Positions 1 through 9,170 of a DNA stretch of 64,000 bases are shown in pieces. The stretch comes from Pedobacter sp. MC2016-15 (lineage in GTDB: Bacteria; Bacteroidota; Bacteroidia; Sphingobacteriales; Sphingobacteriaceae). A program made the position numbers and the translations under genes. The notes beneath the pieces are model-generated. The model had not been told where the DNA came from and did not search any database. It saw nothing but the letters and a program-made list of their open reading frames with translations. The stretch spans positions 186,001 to 250,000 of the forward strand of contig NZ_JAPIVS010000008.1 of NCBI RefSeq assembly GCF_026239695.1, given 5' to 3'. Position 1 is the first letter of the stretch. The number at the start of each line of letters is the position of its first letter.

Positions 1-360
1 AGCTGTGCTGCCTGTTTCATTCAAGCTGTCCAACGCTTTGCCGGTACTGTCTATTCGGTAGTAAGTCACCGAATACGTAGGCTGCTCGTATTCTTTTGGC
101 TTGAATTCCTCAACGCTTTCTACGATGATATTATTATTAATAGAGTCCCGGTAAAGAGCTCTTGGCCTGGCGCCGGTAAATAGGGGTATAATTTGATAGT
201 TTGTATTATCTATCTTTTCATTTACTGCCGGATAGCTCTTGTATTTTTCCGGTAGGCGGGAGAGGAAATAGTTTTCACTCCTGAAGTAACGCCATGCTGT
301 TATGCCCAGGAAAACGATTAACATGGTCGATGCAATGATATACAATCTCTTTTTTTCCAT
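1..360 (-). CDS. Hypothetical membrane-anchored protein (5' part, runs off the window)
   Basis: This reading frame starts at an ATG at 358-360 and stays open to the first base of the window, so only the first 120 residues are visible. Residues 5-20 form one hydrophobic segment after a Lys-rich start (MEKKRLYIIASTM), which fits a signal anchor. The rest is polar and Tyr-rich, with no motif I recognise. It is divergent from the acetyltransferase gene at 537, with an AT-rich spacer between them. Function unknown. Confidence 0.6.
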   Translation of the reverse strand, partial: MEKKRLYIIASTMLIVFLGITAWRYFRSENYFLSRLPEKYKSYPAVNEKIDNTNYQIIPLFTGARPRALYRDSINNNIIVESVEEFKPKEYEQPTYSVTYYRIDSTGKALDSLNETGSTA

Positions 361-536
361 TAAAAGTAAATGATGTGGAATCTTATTCCGCGACTAAAAT
401 ACGCTTAGTTTTTAAAAAATTTAGTTTGAATTTAACTACAGACAACTATTTGATGACATCTTATAATATGGAAGTAGAATGAGTTCTTCAAAAGATATAT
501 TTATATTAGCGTATTGATTATACAAATAGTAGACTT

Positions 537-818
537 ATGGAAATTTTATTAAAAGAATATGAAAGCAAAGGCTCTGCAACGGCGCAGGACAATGATATAC
601 GTGTAGGTGCAATGACCTATTCCATCGCAGGGCCAGAACTCATCATTATAGATTCTACACATGTTGAACCAGCTTATAATGGTAAAGGTGTTGGCCAGCA
701 AATGTTGTATAAGATCGTAGAAATGGCGAGGGAGAAGAATATTAAAATTATTCCGTTATGTCCATTTGCTGCAAGCATGTTCAAGAAACTGGATGATATC
801 AGAGATGTATTGAAGTGA
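537..818 (+). CDS. Small GNAT N-acetyltransferase (YjdJ/NATD1-like)
   Basis: The 93-residue protein is a minimal GNAT fold of the YjdJ/NATD1 type (COG2388-like). Residues near 40-55 read DSTHVEPAYNGKGVGQQML, which contains the acetyl-CoA pyrophosphate loop (Gly-x-Gly-x-Gly-type, here NGKGVG). The later PLCPFAASMFKK block, with its Cys-Pro, is typical of this subfamily. The length equals that of other stand-alone members. The substrate cannot be read from the sequence. It stands alone, with an AT-rich upstream region and no clear Shine-Dalgarno site. Confidence 0.85.
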   Translation: MEILLKEYESKGSATAQDNDIRVGAMTYSIAGPELIIIDSTHVEPAYNGKGVGQQMLYKIVEMAREKNIKIIPLCPFAASMFKKLDDIRDVLK

Positions 819-896
819 TAATATATTGATATCAATATGCCCAACGTGAATGCTAATGAGATAATCTACAATTCCTGTAAATCAAGGACTAGTGTT

Positions 897-1313
897 ATGA
901 AAAAAGTCTTTTTACTTCTTTTTACTCTTATCACGTTAAATTCTTTTGCTCAGTCTGTAAAATACAAGATAATTACCCAAAGTGAGTCTGTAAGGTTGCT
1001 GGAATCCATCAGTAATTTTGAGGTTTTTACCGGAAAACAGCTTCACGTATCAATCTTTAGATCATCAAATGGTTCTGGTAACGCCAAGCTTCCAGAGTCT
1101 GATGAGGTTTCTTATAATTTCATATTTTGTGTAGCTCATTTCGATGAAAATCCAGATAGTAAGGTTTTCAGCGTAGGCCCGTTTATAAACCCCATAATTA
1201 GTAATAAAGCTGACTCAGGAGATTCTATCGATTTCATTATTTAAACAGGAGTTTTTGATAATAGGAAGAAAGTTAAGCTTACAGTTAGTCAGTATGGGAT
1301 TCAGATTAAATAG
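897..1313 (+). pseudogene. Small secreted protein gene interrupted by an in-frame TAA
   Basis: The ATG at 897 begins a clear signal peptide (MKKVFLLLFTLITLNSFAQ, cleavage after Ala-Gln) followed by about 95 residues without a recognised domain. An in-frame TAA at 1242-1244 ends the open frame, yet the same frame continues for 22 sense codons (TGVFDNRKKVKLTVSQYGI and on) to a TAG at 1311-1313. The alternating hydrophobic pattern of this tail looks like a final beta-strand. I therefore read the gene as one of about 138 codons with a nonsense mutation. An in-frame ATG at 837 exists, but it would place the signal peptide internally. The shortened product may still be secreted. Function unknown. 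Confidence 0.6.
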
Positions 1314-1494
1314 AATCCTATTTAAAAGGTAGCTGCCCATCTATCACTGTCGTTTGCGTATTATCTCTTATTGTTGAATTGTATCTGATGAATCATCGTC
1401 GAGGCAAATTCTTGCTGGCTAGGTATTGTAGATGGAGCTTTGATTTTATTTAAAATTTCGTTTATTTGAATACAAAGTTTATAATAATTTGATC

Positions 1495-3456
1495 ATGATG
1501 AGAAAGGTTATCAGCATTATATTGTTTTCCATTATTACCATTGTCAGTGCTAAAGGACTGGATTTGAACTCACCCAATGGTTCAGTGAAAGTGAGCGTAA
1601 AAGTGTCAGACCGGGTCTACTACAGTGTATGTAGGGAAGATATCCCTCTTCTTGAACAATGTCATCTTGGTTTAGATATTAAAGGTCTTAGCAGCGATAA
1701 AAAGTTGAAAGTCACTAGTGTCAAATCATTGCGTATATCACAGGAGCTGAATCCCGTAACTCCGATGAAATTTTCTAAAATTAATGATCTCTGCAATGCC
1801 ATGCTGATAAAACTTTCGAATGGACTTAATGTAGAGTTTCGGGCCTACAATGATGGTATAGCCTATCGGATCATTACAGCGGCTAAGGGTGATCAAAATG
1901 GTAAAGTGAAAATAAGTGATGAAGATGTAACATTGAACCTACCGGACGACTATCTGCTGCATTTACAACCTGCAAAAGATTTCACTTCCAATTATGAAAC
2001 TAATTATATTCATTTGAATGCAAAACAGTGGAAAGATGCTAATCAGATGGCTACTTTACCTGCACTCATAGATACCAAAAAAGGATTTAAGTTACTTTTT
2101 GCTGAAACCGATTTGACAGATTACCCATGTTTATTTGTTAGTGCTAATAGAGCTGATGGACTCGAAGGAACATTTTCCAAGATCGCCCTGCAAGAAAAGC
2201 AGGAAGGGGACAGGTTTATGCGGATAACAAAAGAAGCAGATTATATAGCACAAACCAGTGCCAGGAGAACGTATCCCTGGAGATATTTTATTATATCAAA
2301 AGATGATCGTGAACTATTGGAAAGTACGCTTCCTGTTAAACTTGCTGCGAAACCTGAAATCAAAGATACCCACTGGATAAAACCCGGACAGGTTAGCTGG
2401 GAATGGTGGAATGCTGCCTCACCATACGGTGGCGATGTCGACTTTGTTGCCGGATTTAATCTTGAAACATATAAGTATTATATAGATTTCGCGTCAAAGA
2501 ATAAAGTACCTTATATCATTATGGACGAGGGCTGGGCAGAAAGCGTGCACGATCCTTATCTTCCGAATAAGAAAGTAGACCTGCATGAATTGATCCGTTA
2601 TGGTAAAGAAAAACAAGTCGATATCATTTTATGGCTTACCTGGCTTACCGTAGAAAAGAATATGGATTTATTTAAGAGGTTTGCAGACTGGGGCATCAAA
2701 GGAGTAAAAATCGATTTTATGGATAGAAATGATCAATGGATGGTCAATTACTATGAACGTGTTGCAAAAGAGGCCGCTAAATATCACATCCTGGTAGATT
2801 TTCATGGATCATTCACGCCAAAAGGTTTGGAGCATAAATATCCCAATGTCATTTCATATGAAGGAGTAAGAGGAATGGAACAAATGGAAGGTTGTCAACC
2901 TGAAAATACTATATTCCTACCATTTCTGAGAAACGTCGTTGGCCCTATGGATTTCACACCAGGGGCGATGATCAATATGCAGCCCGACGTTTACGGCGGC
3001 AAACGGCCTAATGCTGCCAGTGTTGGTACTCGGGCGTATCAATTGGCACTTTTTGTTTTGTTTGAAAGCGGTTTACAGATGCTTTGTGATAATCCAACGC
3101 TCTATTATAATAATAAAGAATGTACAGATTTTATAACCCAGGTGCCAGTTACCTGGGATGAGACTAAGGCTCTAAAAGCAGAAGTGGGAGAGGTCGCGGT
3201 TGTAGCAAAAAGAAAAGGAAATAAGTGGTTTATCGGAGGAATAACAAATCGGATGGAAAGACAGTTTAGCCTCGATTTAAATTTCCTTAAGAAAGATCAA
3301 TCTTATCAAATCACTTCTTTTTCGGATGGGATTAATGCCGGTCATCAGGCGATGGATTATAAAAAGAATGCTCAAATGGTAAGTTCTCATTCAAAACTGC
3401 AGGTTCACTTGAGCAGGAATGGTGGTTATGCAGCTGTTATTACTGAAATGGAATAA
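1495..3456 (+). CDS. Glycoside hydrolase family 97, probable retaining alpha-galactosidase type
   Basis: The 653-residue protein has a signal peptide (to about residue 20) and the GH97 plan: an N-terminal beta-sandwich (about 25-280), a catalytic (beta/alpha)8 barrel (about 285-560) and a C-terminal beta domain. Key blocks are WEWWNAASPYGGD, IIMDEGWA, KIDFMDRNDQ with Asp407, and SYEGVRGMEQ with Glu462. In the retaining alpha-galactosidase BT1871 I recall the nucleophile as Asp415 and the acid/base as Glu470. The same 55-residue spacing here suggests the retaining subgroup rather than the inverting SusB alpha-glucosidases. It probably acts in the periplasm. The start is ATG 1495; a TTG two codons upstream is less likely. 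The next gene follows after 11 nt. Confidence 0.9.
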   Translation: MMRKVISIILFSIITIVSAKGLDLNSPNGSVKVSVKVSDRVYYSVCREDIPLLEQCHLGLDIKGLSSDKKLKVTSVKSLRISQELNPVTPMKFSKINDLCNAMLIKLSNGLNVEFRAYNDGIAYRIITAAKGDQNGKVKISDEDVTLNLPDDYLLHLQPAKDFTSNYETNYIHLNAKQWKDANQMATLPALIDTKKGFKLLFAETDLTDYPCLFVSANRADGLEGTFSKIALQEKQEGDRFMRITKEADYIAQTSARRTYPWRYFIISKDDRELLESTLPVKLAAKPEIKDTHWIKPGQVSWEWWNAASPYGGDVDFVAGFNLETYKYYIDFASKNKVPYIIMDEGWAESVHDPYLPNKKVDLHELIRYGKEKQVDIILWLTWLTVEKNMDLFKRFADWGIKGVKIDFMDRNDQWMVNYYERVAKEAAKYHILVDFHGSFTPKGLEHKYPNVISYEGVRGMEQMEGCQPENTIFLPFLRNVVGPMDFTPGAMINMQPDVYGGKRPNAASVGTRAYQLALFVLFESGLQMLCDNPTLYYNNKECTDFITQVPVTWDETKALKAEVGEVAVVAKRKGNKWFIGGITNRMERQFSLDLNFLKKDQSYQITSFSDGINAGHQAMDYKKNAQMVSSHSKLQVHLSRNGGYAAVITEME

Positions 3457-3467
3457 AATCAGAGTAT

Positions 3468-4829
3468 ATGGTATATAATAATGCAAAACCCGAAGACCTT
3501 GCTGTTCAGGTGATGGAAAAGTTAGCCCACAGCAGCTTATCAAGTCCCGTACCCTCTTTAGATACATTAAAAGATCTGTTTGAGTGTCTGTTTTTTACCA
3601 GCATGCAGACTGAGGAAGGTGATCTGATCAAAGTTACAATCACGATCATCGATCCTGAGAATCCAGATCCAAAACCTCCGGAAGTACTTCCTTCTGAGCG
3701 CTGGAACATTATTTCTTTCAGTGAACTTATTCATCTTTCCATCAAAACCTTGTCTAAGCTCTCGAAAGCTTCGGATCCGACGGCAACTTCCCTGGCGGTT
3801 TATTATGATGCAGAGGGTAAACTATTCATCTGGGGTATGATTGATCAGGCTATACATTACCAAAGTTTTCTGAATTATGAATCAGATTCCGGTTCGGAGC
3901 AGCCGGGCATCTTTCAAGTTACGATTAGTGATATTGGTACCTTAAATGTGCTTTTTGACTATGAGCTTTTAGCCACATTAAAGCAAAACATTTTGGTTAC
4001 CCATTATCTTGATGTTTTCACTATTGGTCCAATTGCGAAGATATTAAAAGCGAATGCACAGCATCTAAAGGCCGACATCCTTGAGTTTTTAAAAAGTGAA
4101 CATCAAAATGAAAATTTTGAGGACTGGGAGTCATTTATTAATAGCTTATGGATCCAAACGATATCAAGGCTGCTTCTTAGAATACAGAACTATCATCATG
4201 GCGGGGCGGTGTTAATTACAGATAACTTGCTGGAAATTGATATCAAGTACCGGATCAATTATGACAGGCTGAAGGTAGCTATCAGTAGGCTGGCGAAAGA
4301 AACAATCAATAATTTTGTCGCAGAGACACTCATTGATGAGCATATAACAAAAGGGAATAAGACTATCTCCAAAGACTGGTATGTAGAGGAGTCACGAAGC
4401 TTATTTCTTAAAAAAGAAGTCGCAGATGAGATCCGAGGGGCCATCTCCTTTTTAGCTTCTCAGAGTTGTGTTGATGGGGTGTTGCTTTTTGATCGGGATA
4501 TGGTGTCCAGCGGATTTGGGGGTGTTTTAAAATCTAGAAGGATGCCAAAGAAAATATATATATCACCTACTGCAACCGCAAGCCCAAAATCCCTTGTAGC
4601 AACTGACCCAACTCACTTCGGTACAAGGCACCGGTCTATGATCGCCTATTGCTGGAAAAACACTGGAAGTCTGGGACTGGTGATATCTCAAGATGGTGAT
4701 ATACGTGCCTTTTTGCGGATTGATAACAAGCTGATCATGTGGGAGAATATTAAAACTCAACAGTTTATTACAAAAAGAAAGTCAAAGAAGCAGTCGAATG
4801 GTAATCTCAATAATGGAGATACTAATTAA
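3468..4829 (+). CDS. Sensor-type protein with a divergent C-terminal diadenylate cyclase (DAC/DisA_N-like) domain
   Basis: The 453-residue soluble protein has an unassigned N-terminal region (about 1-300) and a C-terminal DAC-like domain. The latter carries Asp336-Gly337-Val338 where DisA/CdaA enzymes have Asp-Gly-Ala, a Gly-rich loop (SSGFGGVL), the hallmark GTRHRS at 385-390, and VISQDGD where cyclases have Val-(V/I)-Ser-Glu-Glu. The RHR signature binds the ATP phosphates in known cyclases. c-di-AMP synthesis is therefore plausible, but the changed DGA and SEE motifs leave activity open. The architecture recalls the DACNV-type sensor-DAC proteins predicted in bacterial nucleotide signalling. 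It lies 11 nt after the GH97 gene and may be cotranscribed with it. No membrane segment is present. Confidence 0.75.
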   Translation: MVYNNAKPEDLAVQVMEKLAHSSLSSPVPSLDTLKDLFECLFFTSMQTEEGDLIKVTITIIDPENPDPKPPEVLPSERWNIISFSELIHLSIKTLSKLSKASDPTATSLAVYYDAEGKLFIWGMIDQAIHYQSFLNYESDSGSEQPGIFQVTISDIGTLNVLFDYELLATLKQNILVTHYLDVFTIGPIAKILKANAQHLKADILEFLKSEHQNENFEDWESFINSLWIQTISRLLLRIQNYHHGGAVLITDNLLEIDIKYRINYDRLKVAISRLAKETINNFVAETLIDEHITKGNKTISKDWYVEESRSLFLKKEVADEIRGAISFLASQSCVDGVLLFDRDMVSSGFGGVLKSRRMPKKIYISPTATASPKSLVATDPTHFGTRHRSMIAYCWKNTGSLGLVISQDGDIRAFLRIDNKLIMWENIKTQQFITKRKSKKQSNGNLNNGDTN

Positions 4830-4923
4830 ACTCAGTTTTAATACAATTTTTTGACTTGGAGAAATAGCTCTTCTGATTACAGTTTTGGGATAAACAATTC
4901 AACCTTCATGCGGTTCTTACTGC

Positions 4924-5478
4924 ATGAAGCGAATTGTATTTTTTGGAGATAGCCTCACAGCAGGCTATGGTCTTCAACAACCTGATGAACAATCTTTTCC
5001 TGCATTAATACAGCGAGAGCTGAATAATACGGGGCTAGACTACCTGGCGGTGAATGCCGGACTGAGCGGGGATACTTCGGCTTCGGGGCTATCACGTTTG
5101 AGTTACTGGCTCAGCGAGCCAATAGATGTGTTTGTCCTTGAACTAGGTGCCAATGACTTGCTAAGAGGCCTTGCGCCTGCCGGAACACAGCGTAATCTGC
5201 AGGCTATCATTGATCAGGTCAAAAGCAAGTTTCCTTTAGCCAAGTTATTATTGTTGGGCATGCAGCTTCCGTTATGGGTGCCGGGTCAGCGCGCTGCGGA
5301 GTTCAGACAGCTATATCAGGATCTGGCGATGACAAACAAGATCCCATTTTTGCCGTTCTTGCTGGATGGTGTTGCAGGGATCAAGCACCTAAACATGCAT
5401 GACGGTGTGCATCCACTAGCAGAAGGGTATCAGATTATTGCCGGTAGGGTGTGGCGTATTCTTTTACCATTGCTTTAA
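4924..5478 (+). CDS. GDSL/SGNH-family esterase (TesA/arylesterase-like)
   Basis: The 184-residue SGNH hydrolase hydrolyses ester or thioester bonds. Block I is FFGDSLTAGYG with nucleophile Ser10, block III is GAND at 75-78, and block V is DGVHP with catalytic Asp160 and His163. These are the family's Ser-Gly-Asn-His set and the length is normal. The TesA relatives are usually exported, but this protein begins directly at the first beta-strand, so it should be cytoplasmic. The start ATG 4924 is forced, because the GDS motif follows seven residues later. The substrate is unknown. Confidence 0.9.
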   Translation: MKRIVFFGDSLTAGYGLQQPDEQSFPALIQRELNNTGLDYLAVNAGLSGDTSASGLSRLSYWLSEPIDVFVLELGANDLLRGLAPAGTQRNLQAIIDQVKSKFPLAKLLLLGMQLPLWVPGQRAAEFRQLYQDLAMTNKIPFLPFLLDGVAGIKHLNMHDGVHPLAEGYQIIAGRVWRILLPLL

Positions 5479-5546
5479 TGTATTTTATAAATTAATAGAG
5501 GGAATTGATAGTCCAACATCAAAAGGTTTATCTTGATAAAAAAAAT

Positions 5547-5566
5547 AGTACGAATTATTTCGTACT
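5547..5566. repeat. 8-bp inverted repeat in the spacer before the DUF6624 gene
   Basis: The arms agtacgaa (5547-5554) and ttcgtact (5559-5566) are perfectly complementary around a 4-nt loop. The repeat lies 69 nt after the esterase stop and about 57 nt before the next start. Only a short T-rich stretch follows, so it could be a weak terminator or an operator. Confidence 0.5.
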
Positions 5567-5623
5567 TTAATTCGAATTTTGTTATTTGCTTGAAATTATT
5601 GTTTTAGTCACATATTAAGAGTT

Positions 5624-6301
5624 ATGAGAAACGGTATCTTTATCCTATTTTTTATCTTATTAGATTTTCATTACGTAAGTGCACAGGACTTTTCGTGCAG
5701 TGATACACTTCAGCTTCATCAAAAGTTAACTGAAATCAGGAAGAGAGATCAGGGAGCCCGGGCGCGCATCATTAAGGATTTGGAGAGTAAGACACCTGAA
5801 GCAATTAGGTCTGCTGCATTAGAGATGAAAATATCCGACCGCAAAAATCAACTCTTTATTGCCGCTTTACTTGATAAATGCGGATGGCCACAAGGTCTTT
5901 CAACCATAGAGAATAACACAATTTTCCTCGTCATTGACCATGCCGATACTGCTTTTATGGCGAAATACTTTCCAATGTTAAAAACTCAGTGCGACCGTGG
6001 TGTTGTTGCTAAGAGTGATTATGCAACCATGCAGGATCGGATGCAGTTGCGGAATGGCCAAAAACAAACTTACGGTACACAAACGTTTAAAGTTGGAATG
6101 CTAGTCACTATTTGGCCGATAGAGGAATTAGTGAGCCTTGACTCACGTCGAAGAGCAATGGGACTGCTTCCTATGATGGATTATATCAATTTGTTGAATC
6201 AAACTTATAAGTCTGAGATAGTGTGGGATAAGGAAATGACGCTTGAGCAGGCAAAGGAGAGGATAACAGGTAAAAATCTAAATGGTAATGTGATACACTA
6301 A
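5624..6301 (+). CDS. Secreted DUF6624-type protein
   Basis: The 225-residue protein has an N-terminal signal peptide (MRNGIFILFFILLDFHYVSA before Gln). The mature part has the run of motifs I associate with DUF6624: RKRDQGARARI near 40, NTIFLVIDHADTAFM near 105, and DRMQLRNGQKQTYGTQ near 150. Its biochemical role is not established. It is probably a monocistronic gene located between the esterase and the AIM24 gene. Confidence 0.75.
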   Translation: MRNGIFILFFILLDFHYVSAQDFSCSDTLQLHQKLTEIRKRDQGARARIIKDLESKTPEAIRSAALEMKISDRKNQLFIAALLDKCGWPQGLSTIENNTIFLVIDHADTAFMAKYFPMLKTQCDRGVVAKSDYATMQDRMQLRNGQKQTYGTQTFKVGMLVTIWPIEELVSLDSRRRAMGLLPMMDYINLLNQTYKSEIVWDKEMTLEQAKERITGKNLNGNVIH

Positions 6302-6358
6302 ATTTGTACCCCTTCCGTTAATTTGCGATCTTAGTTAGCACGTTATAACTCAACCCTT

Positions 6359-7057
6359 ATGGAAAAGAAAGAATATACCCTTGCTGAACTGATTGTCGAA
6401 GCCGCTGAAAACCCTGCTGAAAATGACTTTTTTGAATTGGAAAAGCCTGCTATGCTGGAAATCAACCTTAAGAATCAAAAGATCCTGGCAAAGGCTGGCT
6501 CAATGGTAGCATACATAGGTAATATTGATTTCAAAAGAGAGAGTATGCTAAGTAAAGGGCTTGGCGGACTGATCAAAAAGGCAATTTCAGGAGAAGGAAC
6601 TTCATTAATGTACGCTTCGGGAAGTGGTAAGCTTTATCTGGCTGATGAGGGAAAAAAAGTTAAAATTATAAAACTGCAGAACGAATCAATCTTTGTCAAC
6701 GGAAATGACGTGCTGGCGTTAGAAGAGAGTATCAAGAATGAAATAAAAATGCTGAAAAGTGTTGCAGGAATGGTTTCCGGGGGATTATTCCAGGTCAGGC
6801 TTTCGGGCTCAGGATATATTGCAATCACGACTCATGGAGAGCCTATATTACTAAAAGTAACTCCGGGACAGCCAGTGTTTACGGATCCAAATGCGACGGT
6901 CGCGTGGTCAGAAAACTTAACTCCATCTATTAAAACGAACCTTACTTTCGGATCCTTTATTGGACGAGGCAGTGGCGAATCTTTCCAGTTGGAATTTATG
7001 GGACAGGGTTGGGTGTTAGTGCAACCTTATGAGGAGGTTAAATACACTCAGAAATAG
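6359..7057 (+). CDS. AIM24 family protein (TIGR00266-like)
   Basis: The 232-residue protein is a bacterial relative of yeast mitochondrial AIM24 (DUF124). The Gly-rich repeated beta pattern is visible: ILAKAGSMVAYIGNIDFKRE, GEGTSLMYASGSGKLYLAD, VRLSGSGYIAITTHGEPI, and the closing MGQGWVLVQPYEE. Length is typical for the family. It has no signal peptide or membrane segment and is presumably cytoplasmic. Its molecular function is unknown beyond a suggested scaffold or tubulin-like trimer role in relatives. The start ATG 6359 fits the family length. Confidence 0.88.
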   Translation: MEKKEYTLAELIVEAAENPAENDFFELEKPAMLEINLKNQKILAKAGSMVAYIGNIDFKRESMLSKGLGGLIKKAISGEGTSLMYASGSGKLYLADEGKKVKIIKLQNESIFVNGNDVLALEESIKNEIKMLKSVAGMVSGGLFQVRLSGSGYIAITTHGEPILLKVTPGQPVFTDPNATVAWSENLTPSIKTNLTFGSFIGRGSGESFQLEFMGQGWVLVQPYEEVKYTQK

Positions 7058-7127
7058 GTCCTTTACTAGTCTTGGAAGAAAAACCTTGTTGGTATATCTA
7101 CGGATCGAAATGTCATTAAAGCAAAAA

Positions 7128-7169
7128 ACACGCCCTGGTACGCTGTTCTTATGGTGTAGCGTGGCGTGT
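7128..7169. other. Bulged hairpin downstream of the AIM24 gene
   Basis: Outer arms acacgcc (7128-7134) and ggcgtgt (7163-7169) and inner arms acgct (7140-7144) and agcgt (7158-7162) form a two-part stem with a 5-nt bulge. It lies in the 292-nt spacer between the convergent AIM24 and AraC genes. No T-tract follows it closely on either strand. It may be a processing or termination structure; nothing else was found in this spacer. Confidence 0.4.
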
Positions 7170-7349
7170 ACTGTTAATACAAAGATCAGAATAATTTTAA
7201 TGTTTGTAAAGTCTAATGTTTATCGAGAGAATTACCAAAGGACCGAGGACAAACAAAAATACTGAATCACTGGAACTTAGAGATTATATCTTTGTTGTAT
7301 TACAATAAAGATTGAAACAAATCTTCGGCTTTTGGCAATGAATTCAGGA

Positions 7350-8267
7350 TCAATTAAAAGTTTGCCTAAACGCTGCCGGAGTCTGCTGAGTTCTGCTTTT
7401 GAATAATTTACTAAAGGTCTGCGGGTAATCGAATCCCAATGCATAAGCTACCTCACTTATCGACAAACCTGTAGTCGACAGCATCTCTTTAGCACGTGCA
7501 ATCAGCTTATCCTGAATATGCTGTTGTGTACTTTTGCCGGTAAGGTTTTTCAGCAGGCCGCTCAGATAATTCGGAGAAACTTTAAGCGCTGCCGCAACAG
7601 ATATTACTGTTGGCATTCCTTTGCTACTCAGATGATCTTCACGGAACGACTTGTCCAAAACTTCTTCCAACTTGATGAGAACATCGTGGTGGTGTATCTT
7701 ACGAGTTAGGAACTGCCGCTGATAAAATCGTTGTGCGTAAGACAAGAGCACCTCTAATTGACCAAGAATAATATTTTGGGTGAATTGGTCAATGCTCCGC
7801 TGGTATTCCGTTCGGATATTCAACATAATCCCATTTAGGATCGTTTCTTCCTGTTGTGACAGAAAAAGCGCTTCATTGACCGCGTAGCCGAAGAACTCAT
7901 ATTGCCTTATGCTTTTTGCCATGGCTGTCTTCCATAGAAAGTCTTCGTGGAAGATCAGCAGCCAGCCGTAATGTCCTACCGGTTTTACTGAATCAGATTC
8001 AATTCCGATCTTCTGTCCCGGTGCCATAAAGGTCATGATCCCTTCATCGAAGTCGTAGATCTGCTGTCCATATTTTAATTTCGCATCGAAATTGTTTTTG
8101 AGTGCAATGGCATAAAAATCGAGTATCCAGCTTCGCGGATGGTCTGCTTCCTGCTTCATATCTTCAAAGCGTACCACACTTACCAGCGAATGCACCGGGC
8201 CGGGTAACCCCCGGAGCCGGTGGAACTCAGTGATCGATTTGATATGCAGGGGCTGCGACATTGTCAT
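7350..8267 (-). CDS. AraC-family regulator, cassette 1
   Basis: The 305-residue protein has an N-terminal cupin-like sensing domain with the block LKYGQQIYDFDEGIMTFMAP (about 83-102), which is shared with four paralogues in this window. The C-terminal AraC/XylS double helix-turn-helix (about 215-303) includes SISEVAYALGFDYPQTFSKL. It starts 3 nt after the stop of the NmrA-type oxidoreductase gene, so the two are surely cotranscribed and probably functionally linked: enzyme first, regulator second. An ATG two codons further in (8259-8261) is an alternative start. The ligand is unknown. Confidence 0.9.
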   Translation of the reverse strand: MTMSQPLHIKSITEFHRLRGLPGPVHSLVSVVRFEDMKQEADHPRSWILDFYAIALKNNFDAKLKYGQQIYDFDEGIMTFMAPGQKIGIESDSVKPVGHYGWLLIFHEDFLWKTAMAKSIRQYEFFGYAVNEALFLSQQEETILNGIMLNIRTEYQRSIDQFTQNIILGQLEVLLSYAQRFYQRQFLTRKIHHHDVLIKLEEVLDKSFREDHLSSKGMPTVISVAAALKVSPNYLSGLLKNLTGKSTQQHIQDKLIARAKEMLSTTGLSISEVAYALGFDYPQTFSKLFKSRTQQTPAAFRQTFN

Positions 8268-8270
8268 AAT

Positions 8271-9170
8271 CTAAGGTACCTGTTTTTGATAAGCCAGCGC
8301 GAAACCTTTGGCAAAATCTTTCAGTTTAACCCTGCCCAATTCCGGTTTGTGCTGATAATAATCTTCCGCGATCAGACCTTTGTGATGACCCTCCTGCAAT
8401 TCTACCAATAGTTCGGCTGAGCTGGACGGTAAACCAGCAGCTTCCAGGTTTTGCTGTGCTTGTTCCTTCGTAATGAGTTCCCATCTCAGGTCCGGTTTGC
8501 CTATAGCTTCTCCCAGGATGCGGGCTACCTCATTGCAGCTCAGTTCTTCACTTGACACGTAGCGGAAACTTCTGGGGGTATTATTTTCCAGCTCTTCAGC
8601 AACTACAGCGGCTATATCTTCCGGCGCAACTAGCACCGTATGGTCCTCAGCGCCGTAATTAGCTGCGATCTTACCAGTTTTTTTTATTGCAGGGATAAAC
8701 CCATAAAGATTATAATAGAAGGAAGCAGGGCGAATGTGGGTACTATTAACTACTGCGGGAAGTTCGTTTATGATCTTCTCCAGGTAATACGTCCCTACAA
8801 TTCCACCCGTACCATTGTCGCGATGTGCCCCCCAGCTGCTTAGGTTCACTACCCGCTTGATACCTGCCTTTCGGATAGCTTGTGCATAATTGTTGCCGAT
8901 ACGGCTGAAATGCTGCACCGGGTCAAGATCTTGCTGCATATAATTTACCGGTGGCACCATGGTATATACAGCATCGGCTCCTTTGAAAGTCTCTGCTAAA
9001 AAAATTGCATCCTCTACTGAACCAATGGCGGCTACTGCGCCCATATCCTGGATAGTTTTGCGTTTATTGATATCACTGCTGATTATGATCACATGGTGAC
9101 CTTTCTTAAGCAACTCCTGCACAAGAGGTTTACTGATATGTCCTAATGAACCTGTTACGACGATTTTCAT
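8271..9170 (-). CDS. NmrA-like NAD(P)-binding oxidoreductase, cassette 1
   Basis: The 299-residue atypical SDR starts with MKIVVTGSLGHISKPLVQEL, a Gly-rich Rossmann loop (TGSLGHIS) of the NmrA/QorB type. It continues with MVPPVNYMQQDLDP, VVNLSSWGAH, an Asn-Tyr-Gly region (IAANYGAEDH) and the SCNEVARILGEAIGKPDL block, which recurs in its paralogues at 15597 and 61318. It has no Tyr-x-x-x-Lys pair, so it may be a reductase of the NmrA class or an NAD(P)-sensing protein. The gene is first in a two-gene operon with the AraC regulator. Confidence 0.87.
   Translation of the reverse strand: MKIVVTGSLGHISKPLVQELLKKGHHVIIISSDINKRKTIQDMGAVAAIGSVEDAIFLAETFKGADAVYTMVPPVNYMQQDLDPVQHFSRIGNNYAQAIRKAGIKRVVNLSSWGAHRDNGTGGIVGTYYLEKIINELPAVVNSTHIRPASFYYNLYGFIPAIKKTGKIAANYGAEDHTVLVAPEDIAAVVAEELENNTPRSFRYVSSEELSCNEVARILGEAIGKPDLRWELITKEQAQQNLEAAGLPSSSAELLVELQEGHHKGLIAEDYYQHKPELGRVKLKDFAKGFALAYQKQVP

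Noticed and set aside
7029-7265. Open frame after the AIM24 gene
   Set aside because: It overlaps the AIM24 end and a hairpin and has Arg/Lys-rich random composition.
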